Assembly (NCBI RefSeq): GCF_014851395.1
Contig: NW_024042261.1
Span: 34,363,942-34,427,941 of the forward strand
Source: Micropterus salmoides
Taxonomy: Eukaryota > Chordata > Actinopteri > Centrarchiformes > Centrarchidae
DNA: 64,000 nt
Reading direction: 5' to 3'
The translations under genes were made by a program, and so were the position numbers. Of this stretch, positions 25,101 to 34,835 are shown one piece after another (position 1 is the stretch's first letter; each line of letters opens with the position of its first letter). The notes beneath the pieces are model-generated. The model saw nothing but the letters and a program-made list of their open reading frames with translations. It ran no database searches and was not told the DNA's origin.

Positions 25101-28100
25101 ATGACATAAATCTGCTCCCTCTGTTCCCTGCGATGCTGTTTTGAGTTTTCCAACAGACTCAACACAACGGAGTCTGCGGCTTCCTGAGCGTCATTGATTG
25201 CGCCACCTTTGATCTCTCAATCATCTCATTAGCCTTTCCCCCCCAGACCTAAACACTCACGACCCTTCTTCCTCTGCATCACATACACACACACTTAAGA
25301 ATTCCCTTAAACAAAAACACATTTCTCATGCTCTCTGTGTTTTCTTTCTCTTTCTTTCTGCCTCTTTTACTTCTTTCTCAATCACAAACTCATTTCCCAT
25401 TCTGTGTCTTCTCTCTCTCACGCACACACATCACATCATTACAACACAGCCGTACACTGTGTACACAGTGTACACTATGAGGCCGTGGAGCTGGGTTACT
25501 CGTGCAGGCAGTGAGATTGGTGAGGGGTTATTTCATCCATTTATCCACAAAAGTCCAAATCCAACAATGAATTGATTGAACAAGTATTGCCTGTGTGCTT
25601 ATTCCTTTGATCCCTATACCCCCATTGTCTTTTTTTATGTGACATTACATTACATTTATTTAGCTTTTATCCAAAGATGTCAGAGGTCGCCCACCTATGG
25701 CGCAAATAGGGGTTAAATGTCTTGCTCAGGGACACACAGTGTTGGTTTGTGTCTTGTCCAATTCATCACCATTCCCTAAAATCCCCTTATCTAAAAAAAA
25801 AAAAAGTTCCTTCATCATGATGAACAGTAGCACTGCATATTTTTTTGAGCCAGTCCCATACATCATCCTGCAGCTGAAAATACTCACTAGAGCACCAAAT
25901 GTGTTTTAAAGAATATTCTTGTTTTGGCCATCGTTTCTAAAGGTTTTGCTAGAATTCTACTCACTGAGTCGCGTGAGTGTTTGTGTTTCTTGCTGCTTTA
26001 GACATCTTATCAGTTGCAAGATCTTACAGTACAATATCCTTTTAAAGCGTTGACTACCTCATCTCTTCCTTCCTGTTCTTCTTTATTTGTCTTTGCTCTC
26101 CTTCTCTCTCTTCCGGATGTCCAACAGCTTGTACGCTCTCTCTCCTCTCTGTCTGACCTCATTTATCTTAGAGCCTCTCTTTCTCTCGTTCTTTCTCTCT
26201 TTCTGCCACTTTCTTTAATAGCCTGGTTGCTCTTTCAGCCTCTCCTTTCATTCTGTCATACCTCTTCATCACCGTTGCCTTGTTCTTCCTTCGCCCTCCT
26301 TTTCACTTTGCTTATTTTCAAACCCTCCAGCCCTCCTCACTCCTCGGCCTATTCTTTCTTTTTCAGTTTCATCTCTTCTTTCCTAATTTCTCTCCAACAC
26401 CAGCACCCCTAGCTGTCTTTATCTTTCCCATACCTCCTCTCTCTTTTTTGCTCTGCCTGTTTTCACCACCTTTCCCTCCCCTCATCTCTTCCTCTGTCCC
26501 TTCATCTCCCAAATCCAAGCTTGGCAGCCCTGCCCAATAAATAAGATGGCAACATCTCTCCCGTGACATCCTATTGTGGTGCTCCGCCTCTTTCTCCCTG
26601 TCCTGCAAAAATTTGACACCATGAGTCACCTCAGCTGCTGCTCCTCAAAAGCAATGACCACGGCTTTTGTCATCACCTCAGGTCAATAAAGCCATTTTAC
26701 CAGTTTGATGCCTTCATCCCATATAACAACACCTCAGAGGCACAGGCTCTGTGTTATGTTTGGAGTGTGTGATGTGTTTTTATTCCAACAGCTGAGACTA
26801 AGAATGCAACAGAGTTTAGAGTGCTACTCCAGCAATTATGTTACCTTTGGGAATGATAACGCATGTGTCGGCACCTATATGTGTAGATAATTTTCTAGAT
26901 AATAAACATGGATTGTTGTCCATGGGCAAAAAAAATATCAGTCATTGCGAAAAGGCCTTACAGCAAATATTTAATAGAGTTGGGTGATTGCATCGACACC
27001 ACACCCATATCTGGGACTATATCAGGGCCAAGAAATAGTTTGGCACAGACCCCCCGAGCAAACTGTGTCTTTTACACTTTACTTTTTTTGTACACATTAC
27101 ACAAAACAGATATAACAGATTAGTCAGTGAGCTTCAGATGTGCTGTGGATTTTGTTACCGTAGGACAGCACCAGGCTGCCTGTTTCCCTTTCTTTCCAAT
27201 CTCTGACCTAAGTTAAGCTGACCAGCGGCTGGCTGTAGCTCTTCTCATCTATCTACTGTCAGGACAGAAAATAAGCATATTTCCCAATTACAAGTATTCT
27301 TTTGATGCCACTGCATAGATGTTTTATGTAATTATCATCTCTTACATTGTTCTGACAGTGTGGGTTTATGTTTGCAGAAAAATTAAATAGTCAAGGTAAA
27401 AACTGTTGCGATATACCGTATGTGTTGCTTTCAGCTCTTTAATCTCATTGAACCTGTGTCTTGTATCAAACCAAGAGGCCTGTCTTTTACTCCTGTTGTT
27501 CTGTACTCTTCATTGGCCTCTACAGGCAAATACTTTACGATACAGGGTATCAAATCAGAAGGAGTAAAAGACGTTGCTACTTTCCTCATTTGGGATTTGG
27601 CATAAGAAATCTTCCATTTTTACTGACCGTCATCGCTGTTGTCATCCACCAGGATGATTTCTTTGAGCAAATGAGCTGGAGTGTGATTGACAGCTGTGTG
27701 GATTGAACGTAGGATCACCGACAGAGCCTCGTTGACAAAGATGAAGATGAGGGCGATCTGTGGGAGGTCTCTCGGGTAGCTGATCGTTCCGCATCTGCAT
27801 AGAGACACACAAACACCCCACACCATCTATCACCAAATAAAAACTTTCCATGCCTGCCTGTGAAGTCTGCATTCTGGGCTTTGCACTGTGGATATACAAC
27901 ACCACCCTACAGTGATATTGCATGATATGATTGTCTTATATGCTTACTTATTACTTATGATTGCTCATATGATACTCAATATTGTGTGACATGCTTATCT
28001 TAGGTAACTCAGCATTTAAGAAAGTTAGAAGCTTGTGCTGAATAACAGGAAACCGAGCTCTGACAATAATACACTCTGACACACTTCACACTTTTCTGAA

Positions 28101-31100
28101 TACAGTCACACATGACAGCCCTTAAGGCACACTAGAAATATTCTACACCTATTGACAACTTCCATATAAGGTAATATGGGACGTGCAGCTGGGTGATGTC
28201 TCATCAACATATACACAGCTGAGCAGAAGAGTAGTCAGACCCTTAATTAGATGGGTCTCCAGATACATCTGTATTAATAAAGGTGTGATTTGAATCTGAT
28301 CTCTCGTCTCTTCTATGTCCTTTTCCATCAAACAACTCGGGGAAGTCGTTGTACTTCAACAGCACACATCTTCCATCATTGCTATAAAAGACCAAACTGC
28401 CTCCATGGAGCTGCTGACATCTTATCCGATGAGGCTGACAATCAAATCATATGTTGCTTCCTGTTCAACGATCTAAATTTACTTATTCACAGTGTGTCTG
28501 CTGCAGATTTATCTACAGACAGATACATTTAACTGATGATTATTTTCATTGTCAATAATCTATTGATTATTTTCTTGATTAATCGATTAGTTATTTGGTC
28601 TGTAAAATTTCAGAAAATGGTGAAAAATGTCGATCAGCGTTTCCCAAAACTCCAACTACCTAAAGATATTCAGTTTACTTTCATACAGGAGTAAAGAAAC
28701 CAGATTATATTCACATTTAAACTGAAATTAGGGAAGTTTTACTTTTTGTTTTTTTTTTAATTACTCAAACTGATTAGCCTAGTAGATAACCAAAATAGTA
28801 AAAGAGGCAGGGTGAGGTTTCTTAAGTTCTGTAAGAGTGGAAGAGGAAACTTATTTCCTTTTAGCAATAATCTTCCTGCCTTTGTGAAATGAAATGTTAA
28901 TAGCAATTCTATAATAAATCCAGCATTTTTTTTAGGCTTTTTGGCAGAAAACCATCAAAATAGATGCCAACATGGTTATTACTGAATTAACAATGAATTA
29001 ACAGAATTAACAATAGTTTTGTTATTTATATAAGATATTTGACAGAAAGCCCTGAGATTTTGGATACCTAAATTATCGCAGGAAAAAGCCAAAATATTAC
29101 AAACATGATGATGGAATAATGATGTATGTTAGAAAGGTACTGCATTCAAAGACACTATTTTATTTTTTTATTTTTTGGAACAAAAGGGAATACAGTTTGA
29201 AGAAGTTTCCCAAATGAAACCAAGCAGAAGTGCAACAGTCTGAGGGAGACGTATTAAAAAGAAAAACATACCACACTGAAATTGAAAATATAAGTACATA
29301 ATGTACAAGGCAGGAGATGCCACAAATATTATGGTAATAATAGGAACTAACAGGAGGAGACAGGGATGATGCAAATAAGCATAACCAGTAACAGCAGTGT
29401 ACAGCAGATAAGAGAACAGTGTGAGAGTGTGAACTTGACACATTACAAGTACAGCTTCATTGACTCTGAATATGACTGTAAGAGCCAGCTCATCAGCTGA
29501 AGGTTCTTCTGTAGACATTTCTGAACTGCAGTTACTTGTTACTTTTCAGCCGATATAGATGTGGATACTGACATATCTGTGATAAGCTAAAATCGCTTGT
29601 GCCGATGTAACATACCTCTCTATTTGTTGGGGAAAGCAGATTTAGACAAATTTAATCTACCTGAAAAGACAGTGAGCAGATTTACATTACATATCAATAA
29701 ATTACCATGTTTGTTCTTTATACTATTTGTAGTTTGACATTTTGTTCTTTGTTTTTTTCCCATCTCTCTCTCTCTCATGCTCGCTCTCTCTTGTTTCACC
29801 ACCACCTCCAGCTGCCCAGTATAAAGGGACCTTCAGCCAAACATTACAGACTCTAGCTTACATGCTGCTGCTAAGCCTGAAGATATCACACCCCAACACA
29901 CTTCACACACCACTTTGATCCCAGCAACATAAAAGACCCCCGAGTGACAAGTGACAGTGCTAGATTCAAATGCCTCAACTCCACCACTCCCAAAACACAT
30001 GCAGCTGGTGGCATCTATGGGCTGAGGGCTTTCTCGTCATTGCTGACTTTCAATAGAGGGGCTGTTACTCGCTCAATCAGGAATGTGGGCCAGACAGAGA
30101 CTCTTTAAGGGAGCATTTCAATAAATTGCACAGAGTTTTTAGGAATAGCACCAGTTGATGTACAGACACTCAAAGATATGCTAGCACAATTCACCTTTTA
30201 TACTTCCTAAGGTGCTAATCCAAGGACTGCACCTGTGTGTGTGTGAGAGAGAGAGAGAGAGGTTGCATGCCTGGAGATCAATAGCCAGTCTGATAGTGCA
30301 ACTTCATCAAATATGAGAGTACAAGGCAAAGAGGGAGAGGGAGAGAGAGAGAGAGAGAGATTGAATTGGGCAGGTGAAGTGCCCTACAAATGAACACTAC
30401 ATGCGCTCTGCAAAAAGTGCTCTAAATCTCAAAACCAAAACTATGTCATGGTTAGATACCACATGGGGTACATTAAAATTTTATGTTTATCCGCTTCACA
30501 TGTAGGCCTACTCACTTGCTGGGCCGATAGTCCGGTATGGTCCGATCCAGAGAGATTCTATCACTGAGGTAGGCGTTGTAGCCATACTTTTCCCTCAGCT
30601 GTTTAGCGTCACTCTCCTCAGCTGGCGACAGTGTGGCAGGGAAGCCGCCTTTACCCCGACCCCGAAGCCCTCAATCAGGCCCAGAGATTTGGACAGACCT
30701 GGGTGAGGCAAACAAGATTACTAGATTACATGTCAGGATTTTGTCTGGCGGAGCCACTCTCCTCCCACTACTACTGCCTTCTGTGGCTTAAAGCTGATAG
30801 CCTGCCTCCCCGTCACAGCTCCAACCTCTCATGAACATTCAATATGTAGTCTGTCAAAAGAGGTGAACCTCTGAGTTGAATTCACATCATAACAAGTGCT
30901 GGCACAAATTCACATGGAATACCTTCAATACAGGGACAATTTTAGGGCTTCCTACTCTTACTAAGGTCAGTAGTATCTGTACACTCAGTGATGAAAAATA
31001 CACATGAAACTGATGAAACTAACGATAAATATTTATTTTTAAAAGGTAAAGTTTCTAGGCTGCAAGCTGCTAATGAAGCTTCAAGGCGTTCACTGATTCA

Positions 31101-32685
31101 AATTAGGGATACAACTAGAATAATCTAGGTTCCTTTACCAACTAAATTTGCAGTTTAGTCTGTCCAGACTCATAATATAAGTATAAGTATAAAAGAGTAT
31201 TTTTTAGCTGAATGGAAGTTATCACTATATTGATGATACAAACTAAGTCTGATTACAGTGAATATACATTGTTGAACGGATTAATGAACGATCTAAACAA
31301 AATATGGTGATTTATTTTTCTCCTGCCATTTTTATAAGCAAAGCCTCTCTATGAATTGTAGATGAAACTCACTCACAGGATCACAATTAGCTGGGCACAC
31401 TCCAAAACGTTGCAATCACATGATTCCGATAACACTCAAAATTCAAAATAAAAGTGAAAGGCAGAACAGACAAGACAGAGGAAAGCCTGTACTGTACTAG
31501 TTTTTGTTTATTCATGGTAAAGTCCCAGTCAATGTATGTGTAAAATCTGGATTTGGCCAATTAATTCTTAATTTATGGCTAAAAATCTATTTTGACGTCA
31601 CAATGACCTTTGACCTTTGAGTCAAAAGGTCACCTATTCAGTGTCCGACCAACTATGAAATGGAGAGATGGACAACCCGAAAAAATAATGCCTACAGCTA
31701 CGGCTATTGCCAGCACAGAGGCATAATGAGATAGTAGTGTGACTGGGTGTATTTGTGGCTGGCAGAGTGATTAAAGTGATTCTCCTTCAGCGTGATAAGT
31801 GTTCAAGCCTCAGTGTTGGCAAACATCCTGCTGAAGTGTCCTGACAGCACTAAATCCCTAAAAGCTCCTGCTCCACTGTCGACCCTGACCTCTGACATCC
31901 CTGGTGGAAGAAAGACATTGGCCCTTCAGGGAAACATAAGCAGCCCACAATGATTCAAAAATATGTATTGTCAATTGGAAAAGTTTAAAGGAAGAGAAGT
32001 TAAAACGTTGCTCTTTTTCCATAAATGTAGGATAACTTGTATTTCTGCAGCAAAATTTAGTAACATTTAAACCCAAACTTGTATTTATAATCAAATGTTT
32101 TATTGCAGATCAACATTTCAGTGGTGATCTTTGCTACCCAGCTGCAGAGGTTGGTGACATTTTCTTCACATGTCAGGAATTGGATTTATAGTTTTGACAG
32201 GCAGTGCATTCTCTCAAACATGCTTAAAATGAAATAATGTGACAGGTGTTAGGGCAGAAATTGGCTCTATAGAGTTGTAGAGTTTTAAGGAACTCATAGC
32301 CTTACACATTAATTTATCACATTTTCATGTCAGGGCCACAAGGCAAAGTCAAGGGAAAGTCAAACAGCATTGTTCTTTCACAGGCTCATCAAGGGAAATC
32401 AGGTTGACATGTTATTTCAGTTTAAATGTTACACTGCTCTTTACCGTTTAACTGCCTGTAGACCACGTCCTCCAGCGAGCTGAGTCTCGTCAGCAGAACC
32501 TCGTGGCTGATGCTGGGCCCCTGCGCCGTCCTGTTGCCCCGGGGCCTCTTCCCGTCCGCCGGAGCCTCTGTACCGGCGTCTTGGACGCTGCGTGTGTTGC
32601 ACTTAGACCAATATGTTATGAACCCAGCAACCACAATCACATTCAGTACCATTAAAACCCTCCATCTTCTGAACACATAAGCCAT
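15984..32685 (-). CDS. galnt17: galnt17, polypeptide N-acetylgalactosaminyltransferase 17 (complete, 11 coding exons, one apparent 1-nt frame break)
   Basis: This is a GT27 family type II Golgi membrane protein of the group that starts or extends mucin-type O-glycosylation by moving GalNAc from UDP-GalNAc to Ser/Thr. T17 (formerly WBSCR17) is brain-enriched and has weak or undemonstrated catalytic activity. Order: short cytosolic tail, signal anchor at residues ~10-25 (VLMVLNVIVVAGFITYW), stem, GT-A catalytic domain with the metal-binding DxH motif DAH at ~247-249, Gal/GalNAc-T motif in exons 6-7 (DVYGGENIELGIK|VWLCGGS), and a C-terminal ricin-type lectin domain (~470-595; CLEVV, GQKW). Coding exons are 32685-32445, 30698-30516, 27794-27628, 23532-23358, 22551-22354, 20469-20352, 19496-19311, 19133-18996, 18662-18567, 17074-16913 and 16118-15984. 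They total 1799 nt; one base missing in exon 2 would give 1800 (599 aa; human is 598). T9 is the nearest paralogue; adjacency to caln1 favours T17. Confidence 0.92.
16119..18566. other. galnt17 introns 10 and 9, no other gene seen
   Basis: Apart from exon 10 (16913-17074), this is A+T-rich intronic sequence without a recognised repeat or coding signal. Confidence 0.55.
16913..17074 (-). CDS. galnt17: galnt17 exon 10 (lectin domain)
   Basis: The acceptor is TTCCCCTCAG and the donor CAG|GTGAGA. The exon encodes LGRYTKEGQLFLGPLG, DTRCVVDDESSKLPQLLDC and DKVTSVNQKTWDFSQ, ricin-B-type lectin repeats. Length is 162 nt. Confidence 0.93.
18567..18662 (-). CDS. galnt17: galnt17 exon 9 (lectin domain start)
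   Basis: A 96-nt exon, found by looking for the conserved CHGWGPQ. The acceptor is TTTGATTTCAG and the donor CAG|GTACAA. It encodes IHNSKVSNLCMDQGIRENHT and ATLHPCHGWGPQ. It is in phase 0 at both ends and fits exactly between exons 8 and 10. Confidence 0.9.
18996..19133 (-). CDS. galnt17: galnt17 exon 8
   Basis: The acceptor is GCTCTTGCAG and the donor GAG|GTGAGT. The exon encodes NHGIDYGDISERVALRKRL, CKNFEWYLDNVYPEMRKY and NNTLFYGE, the linker between catalytic and lectin domains. Length is 138 nt. Confidence 0.93.
19311..19496 (-). CDS. galnt17: galnt17 exon 7
   Basis: The acceptor is CTACCTGCAG and the donor GAG|GTGAGA. The exon encodes VWLCGGSMEVLPCSRVAHI and RNALRVAEVWMDDFKSNVYL, completing the catalytic domain core. 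Length is 186 nt, phase 0 at both ends. Confidence 0.93.
19819..20076. mobile_element. Tc1/mariner-like MITE in galnt17 intron 6
   Basis: The left end reads CAGTATCTCACAAAAGTGAG followed by TACACCCC, after a TA. The right end is its inverted form (GGGGTGTACTCACTTTAGTGAGAT). The interior (TGTAAAGTAGTGAGTGTAC read in reverse) matches a non-autonomous Tc1-like family known from many fish. The outermost bases of the right end are missing. Confidence 0.7.
20352..20469 (-). CDS. galnt17: galnt17 exon 6
   Basis: The acceptor is CCTTATTGCAG and the donor AAG|GTTTGT. The exon encodes SPAMIGCSFVVNREYFGEL and DSGMDVYGGENIELGIK, part of the conserved Gal/GalNAc-T motif. Length is 118 nt, ending in phase 0. 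Confidence 0.93.
20654..20910 (+). mobile_element. tRNA-derived SINE in galnt17 intron 5
   Basis: The head carries an A-box-like TGGTTCAGGCGGTAGAGCGG and, about 45 bases later, a B-box GTTCAATCCCC, giving an internal RNA polymerase III promoter. The body (TGTCCTTGGGCAAGATACTG, then GACTAGAAAAGCGGTACACA) matches a very abundant teleost SINE. It lies antisense to galnt17. Confidence 0.75.
21129..22333 (+). mobile_element. probable solo LTR of a retrovirus-like element in galnt17 intron 5
   Basis: The stretch begins TGTCAAATAAG and ends GGATCTAACA, with a 4-bp direct repeat GGTT on both sides (21125-21128 and 22334-22337). Internally it has the order expected of an LTR: a long U3, a TATA box (TATATAAAG, about 21649), a G+C-richer transcribed part, AATAAA at about 22161 and then a U5-like tail. 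There is no coding sequence, so this would be the product of LTR-LTR recombination. It is antisense to galnt17 and its end lies 14 bases from the intron-5 GC donor. Boundaries rest on one 4-bp repeat. Confidence 0.55.
22354..22551 (-). CDS. galnt17: galnt17 exon 5 (ends at a GC splice donor)
   Basis: The acceptor is TCTTGCCAG. The exon encodes AEPVLARIKDDYRRIILPSI through WELWCMYINPPKQWWDDGD and APIR. It ends CATCAG followed by GCAAGT, so the donor is GC, not GT. The 198-nt length and the phase of exon 6 (AG+G = Arg, then SPAMIGC) leave no alternative nearby GT donor in phase. CAG|GCAAGT is the strong context typical of GC-AG introns. Confidence 0.92.
22661..22684 (+). repeat. (TAAG)n tandem repeat
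   Basis: About five to six TAAG units, followed by AAAGTTTATTTGTATAGCACC, which is a common tail of teleost dispersed repeats. Confidence 0.8.
23358..23532 (-). CDS. galnt17: galnt17 exon 4 (DxH metal motif)
   Basis: The acceptor is GGACTGCAG and the donor TTCTG|GTGAGC. The exon encodes LKGPLEEYVNKRYPGLVKIV, then REGLIRARIEGWKAA and GFFDAHVEFTAFW. DAH is the Mn2+-binding DxH motif of GalNAc-transferases. Residues here read AFW where the human protein has AGW. Length is 175 nt. Confidence 0.93.
23690..24210. repeat. probable dispersed repeat in galnt17 intron 3
   Basis: The segment has AGCCAATCAGAAGCAGAG, TTAGCAACATGGACTGGAGC and TATAACTCAAAAAGCATAAT. I recognise these strings as recurrent in fish genomes. 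Exact ends, class and any flanking duplication were not resolved. Confidence 0.4.
25632..25760. repeat. teleost dispersed repeat fragment
   Basis: ACATTACATTTATTTAGC, TTTTATCCAAAG, and GGGGTTAAATGTCTTGCTCA with GGGACACA follow the order of a very common fish interspersed repeat. Class uncertain. Confidence 0.45.
26050..26560 (+). repeat. pyrimidine-rich tract in galnt17 intron 3
   Basis: About 500 bases with strong C+T bias on the plus strand (CTCTCTTCC-type words), purine-rich on the galnt17 sense strand. The open frames here are composition artefacts and not genes. Confidence 0.7.
27628..27794 (-). CDS. galnt17: galnt17 exon 3 (start of catalytic domain)
   Basis: The acceptor is TCTATGCAG and the donor GACG|GTCAGT. 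The exon encodes CGTISYPRDLPQIALIFIFV, then NEALSVILRSIHTAVN and LLKEIILVDDNSDD, the GT-A nucleotide-binding start of the GT27 fold. Length is 167 nt. Confidence 0.92.
27795..30515. other. galnt17 intron 2, no further gene seen
   Basis: Intron of 2.7 kb with the repeat at 28520-28760 and short GA-rich microsatellites (30246-30261 and about 30340-30360). Confidence 0.55.
28520..28760. repeat. teleost dispersed repeat in galnt17 intron 2
   Basis: It contains TTGATTAATCGATTAGTTAT, AAAATGGTGAAAAATGTCGA and AGATATTCAGTTTACTTTCA in the order of a well-known fish interspersed repeat, probably derived from a DNA transposon. Ends not resolved. Confidence 0.5.
30516..30698 (-). CDS. galnt17: galnt17 exon 2, with apparent 1-nt deletion
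   Basis: The acceptor is CTCACCCAG ending at 30699 and the donor AGCAA|GTGAGT. The exon reads LSKSLGLIEGFG in the frame set by exon 1. It then needs a shift for the conserved RGKGGFPATLSPAEES and YGYNAYLSDRISLDRTIPDY. The break falls at a run of four C on the plus strand (30660-30663) where five are expected. The exon is 183 nt, while the phase of exon 3 requires 184, which independently confirms a single missing base. Confidence 0.88.
30699..32444. other. galnt17 intron 1, no further gene seen
   Basis: Intron of 1.7 kb, very short for the first intron of this gene compared with mammals, containing the repeat at 31550-31735. Confidence 0.55.
31550..31735. repeat. teleost dispersed repeat in galnt17 intron 1, carrying CRE and DR1 motifs
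   Basis: The stretch with TGACCTTTGACCTTTGA and, later, GACAACCCGAAAAAATAATG and CACAGAGGCATAATGAG matches a common fish repeat. It contains a perfect TGACGTCA (31593-31600) and a DR1 nuclear-receptor-type site (31604-31616). Whether these bind anything is unknown. Confidence 0.45.
32445..32685 (-). CDS. galnt17: galnt17 exon 1 (start codon, signal anchor, stem)
   Basis: ATG at 32685-32683 opens MAYVFRRWRVLMVLNV, a basic flank followed by a hydrophobic segment as expected for a Golgi type II anchor. The exon ends CAGTTAAACG|GTAAAG. At 241 nt it leaves one base, which joins GT of exon 2 to make Gly in QLNGLSKSL. The stem is rich in charged and small residues. Confidence 0.9.
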
Positions 32686-34740
32686 TAAAAAGTCGCCGGT
32701 GTCCGGGTTCCGAGTGGTGGGGAGGGAGGGAGGGAGGTGGGGGGGCAGGAGGAGGGAGAGTCTCCGGAGAAGCTGTACGTGTCACAAATTCAGGGCTCCC
32801 TCGGCTTGCAATGTGCGGAAAGCTGCAGAGATAATTCAGTAACCGGGTTAAATCTACAAACCTTATGGAGAAACAGCAAAGAAAAACAAAAAAATTTCGC
32901 AATTTTGAGCCATTGCACTGATTCCTAAATCCCAAATCATCTCTTACCATTTGCTATAGGGGTTATTTTAGGTTTCATCCCCTTTTTGAGGAAATTTGGG
33001 GAGCCTAGCCATCTGCTTTCATCCGTGTCACCGCCACTTTAAGCCTGGTTTTAAGATCATGCACGCAAGATGCAAAACAAAGACACCAGCATATGTTGAT
33101 CTTGAGGAACAGATACTCCTAAATAATTTAACAGTGAGGAGATTATCAAGTCTGTCTTTCACCCCCCTCCTTTGCGTCTAACTGAAGTCGGCAGTGATAC
33201 AACTGAGCAGGACTGCGCGCAGAAAAATCCTTGCAGATGCTCAGCGTAAATCTTCTAAACGTTCAATATTTTTTCTTGCTCCACACAAGCCTGATCGCAC
33301 ATCGTTTCCCACTAGTCATACGTTGTAATATTCACAGTGCGATGCAATCGCGAAGACTGCACGAATTATGAGCCGATAGCAGCGGTTCAGGAGATGCAGC
33401 ATCCTCCGGTGAATACATGCTCCGGGAGCGCAGCAGCAGCAAAGAAATGCGTCCTGATTTCTCGTTTTCCTTCATTCAGTCAGCACATACTAACGTGTTC
33501 CTGTTATTCTGCACGCCTTGTTTGATATCCCTTGTTATTTCCTTCAATTCTCCTTATAACCCACACAGCTCTAAATAAAGGCGCAGGGAAAAACGTGGCG
33601 TGGATCCAGCGACGTTTTACTTCTCAGCAGGTCAGGGGTGGGTGGGGTGTCTGTTCACTGCCACCCAATTATCTACAATTGGAGAAAATTTAAATATTTA
33701 GCTGCTTCCCCCACAGAATGGTTCTTGGATTGTCTAGAGGTCTTTAATGGTGGATTTGTGTCCTTTATAGACTGTTTTCACCAAAGAGGTGAACACTGTG
33801 AGACAATGTTTCACAGAGACTACTCTCTCCAGAGATGTCATTACCCTCACAGAGCCGGTATAGACAGTAGCTAAGCTGATTCTATAGTAGCCTGAAATCA
33901 TTTAAGATTGCCTCCTCAGGGAAAAATCTCATCAAATTAAGGCAACTGCTGGGAAAAGTTTGAGAACATCTGATATGACACCCTGTGGTTTCTCTTCATC
34001 CCCTAAAGCAAATTATCTGGTGGAATAATTGAATGACAGAAGTAGCCTATTCTTACTTACATTAGTGAGGAATGTCAACCCACAATATAAAAATAGGCTA
34101 CTCTACAAGTAAAAGTGCCTCATTCTTAATTTAATGTAAGTTGTAAGGCTGCTTGTTCTTGCCTCTACTTGCATTCTTTTGCTGATAATCTTGTTATATA
34201 GACTAGAAATAATGAGTAGCTGCTCCCGGATACTTTTATTTACTTACATTAGGTTTTGGAATTTTCAACACTTTTGATCCCTACCACACAAGGACAGCCA
34301 ACCTAACAGCACTGCGTGTACTGCAGTGACCAGAAACGTAAGCTAAAGCCAATTAGCAGCAAGATTCCCACCTTTACTACAGAAGATTGCAGTGCCAGAA
34401 ACCAACATCCAGAAGTGAACGTGTAAGCGAATGAACTACGTGTAAATGACAATACTTTACCATGGACTCAAAACAGTGGACAAGAGCATGCTAACACATG
34501 GCTAATTAGCACTAACAAGACTACCAAGAAAGGGGGACTGTGTATTGGGTAATAAATCCAAAAGTGGTAGTCCTCCCTGGTACTCTCAAAGCCTAAAAGT
34601 AATTAATTTCCCTGGTCAATGGGAGGACGAATAACAGGCTGAACTCAGCGCCATGAGATTTGTGATGCATCTGGCTGGCCTGCATTATCATCCAGGCAGT
34701 GTGCCTTTTTAACCCCCGTTCTCAGTAGGATACAGCTGTG
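32686..34740. other. galnt17 5' UTR and upstream region
   Basis: From 32686 to about 33650 the sequence is upstream of the galnt17 start and should contain its 5' UTR and promoter. It includes a G-rich tract (32715-32760) and more CpG than its surroundings around 33190-33440, but no clear TATA box. From about 33650 to 34740 I see no feature. The transcription start was not resolved. Confidence 0.4.
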
Positions 34741-34796
34741 GATAGCTGAGAAAGAGCGTTAGCAACAAACCTCTCCAACAACCAACTGGTGATCCA

Positions 34797-34835
34797 ATTT
34801 GCACCACTGTCACAGGAACTGACAGTGGTGCAAAT
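34797..34835. repeat. perfect 16-bp inverted repeat (hairpin)
   Basis: ATTTGCACCACTGTCA and its exact inverted complement TGACAGTGGTGCAAAT flank a 7-base loop, CAGGAAC. It lies at the 5' edge of the decayed non-LTR retrotransposon, where the right arm doubles as coding sequence for a VVQIGIND-like motif. Confidence 0.8.

Larger units (their letters stand above)
23533..27627. other. galnt17 intron 3, no further gene seen
   Basis: A 4.1-kb intron containing the repeats listed separately at 23690, 25632 and 26050. The remainder shows no coding pattern. Confidence 0.55.

Noticed and set aside
26014..26629. Open frames of 86-132 codons on both strands
   Set aside because: They follow the pyrimidine-rich composition (Ser/Leu/Pro/Phe on one strand, Arg/Glu/Lys on the other) and have no motif.
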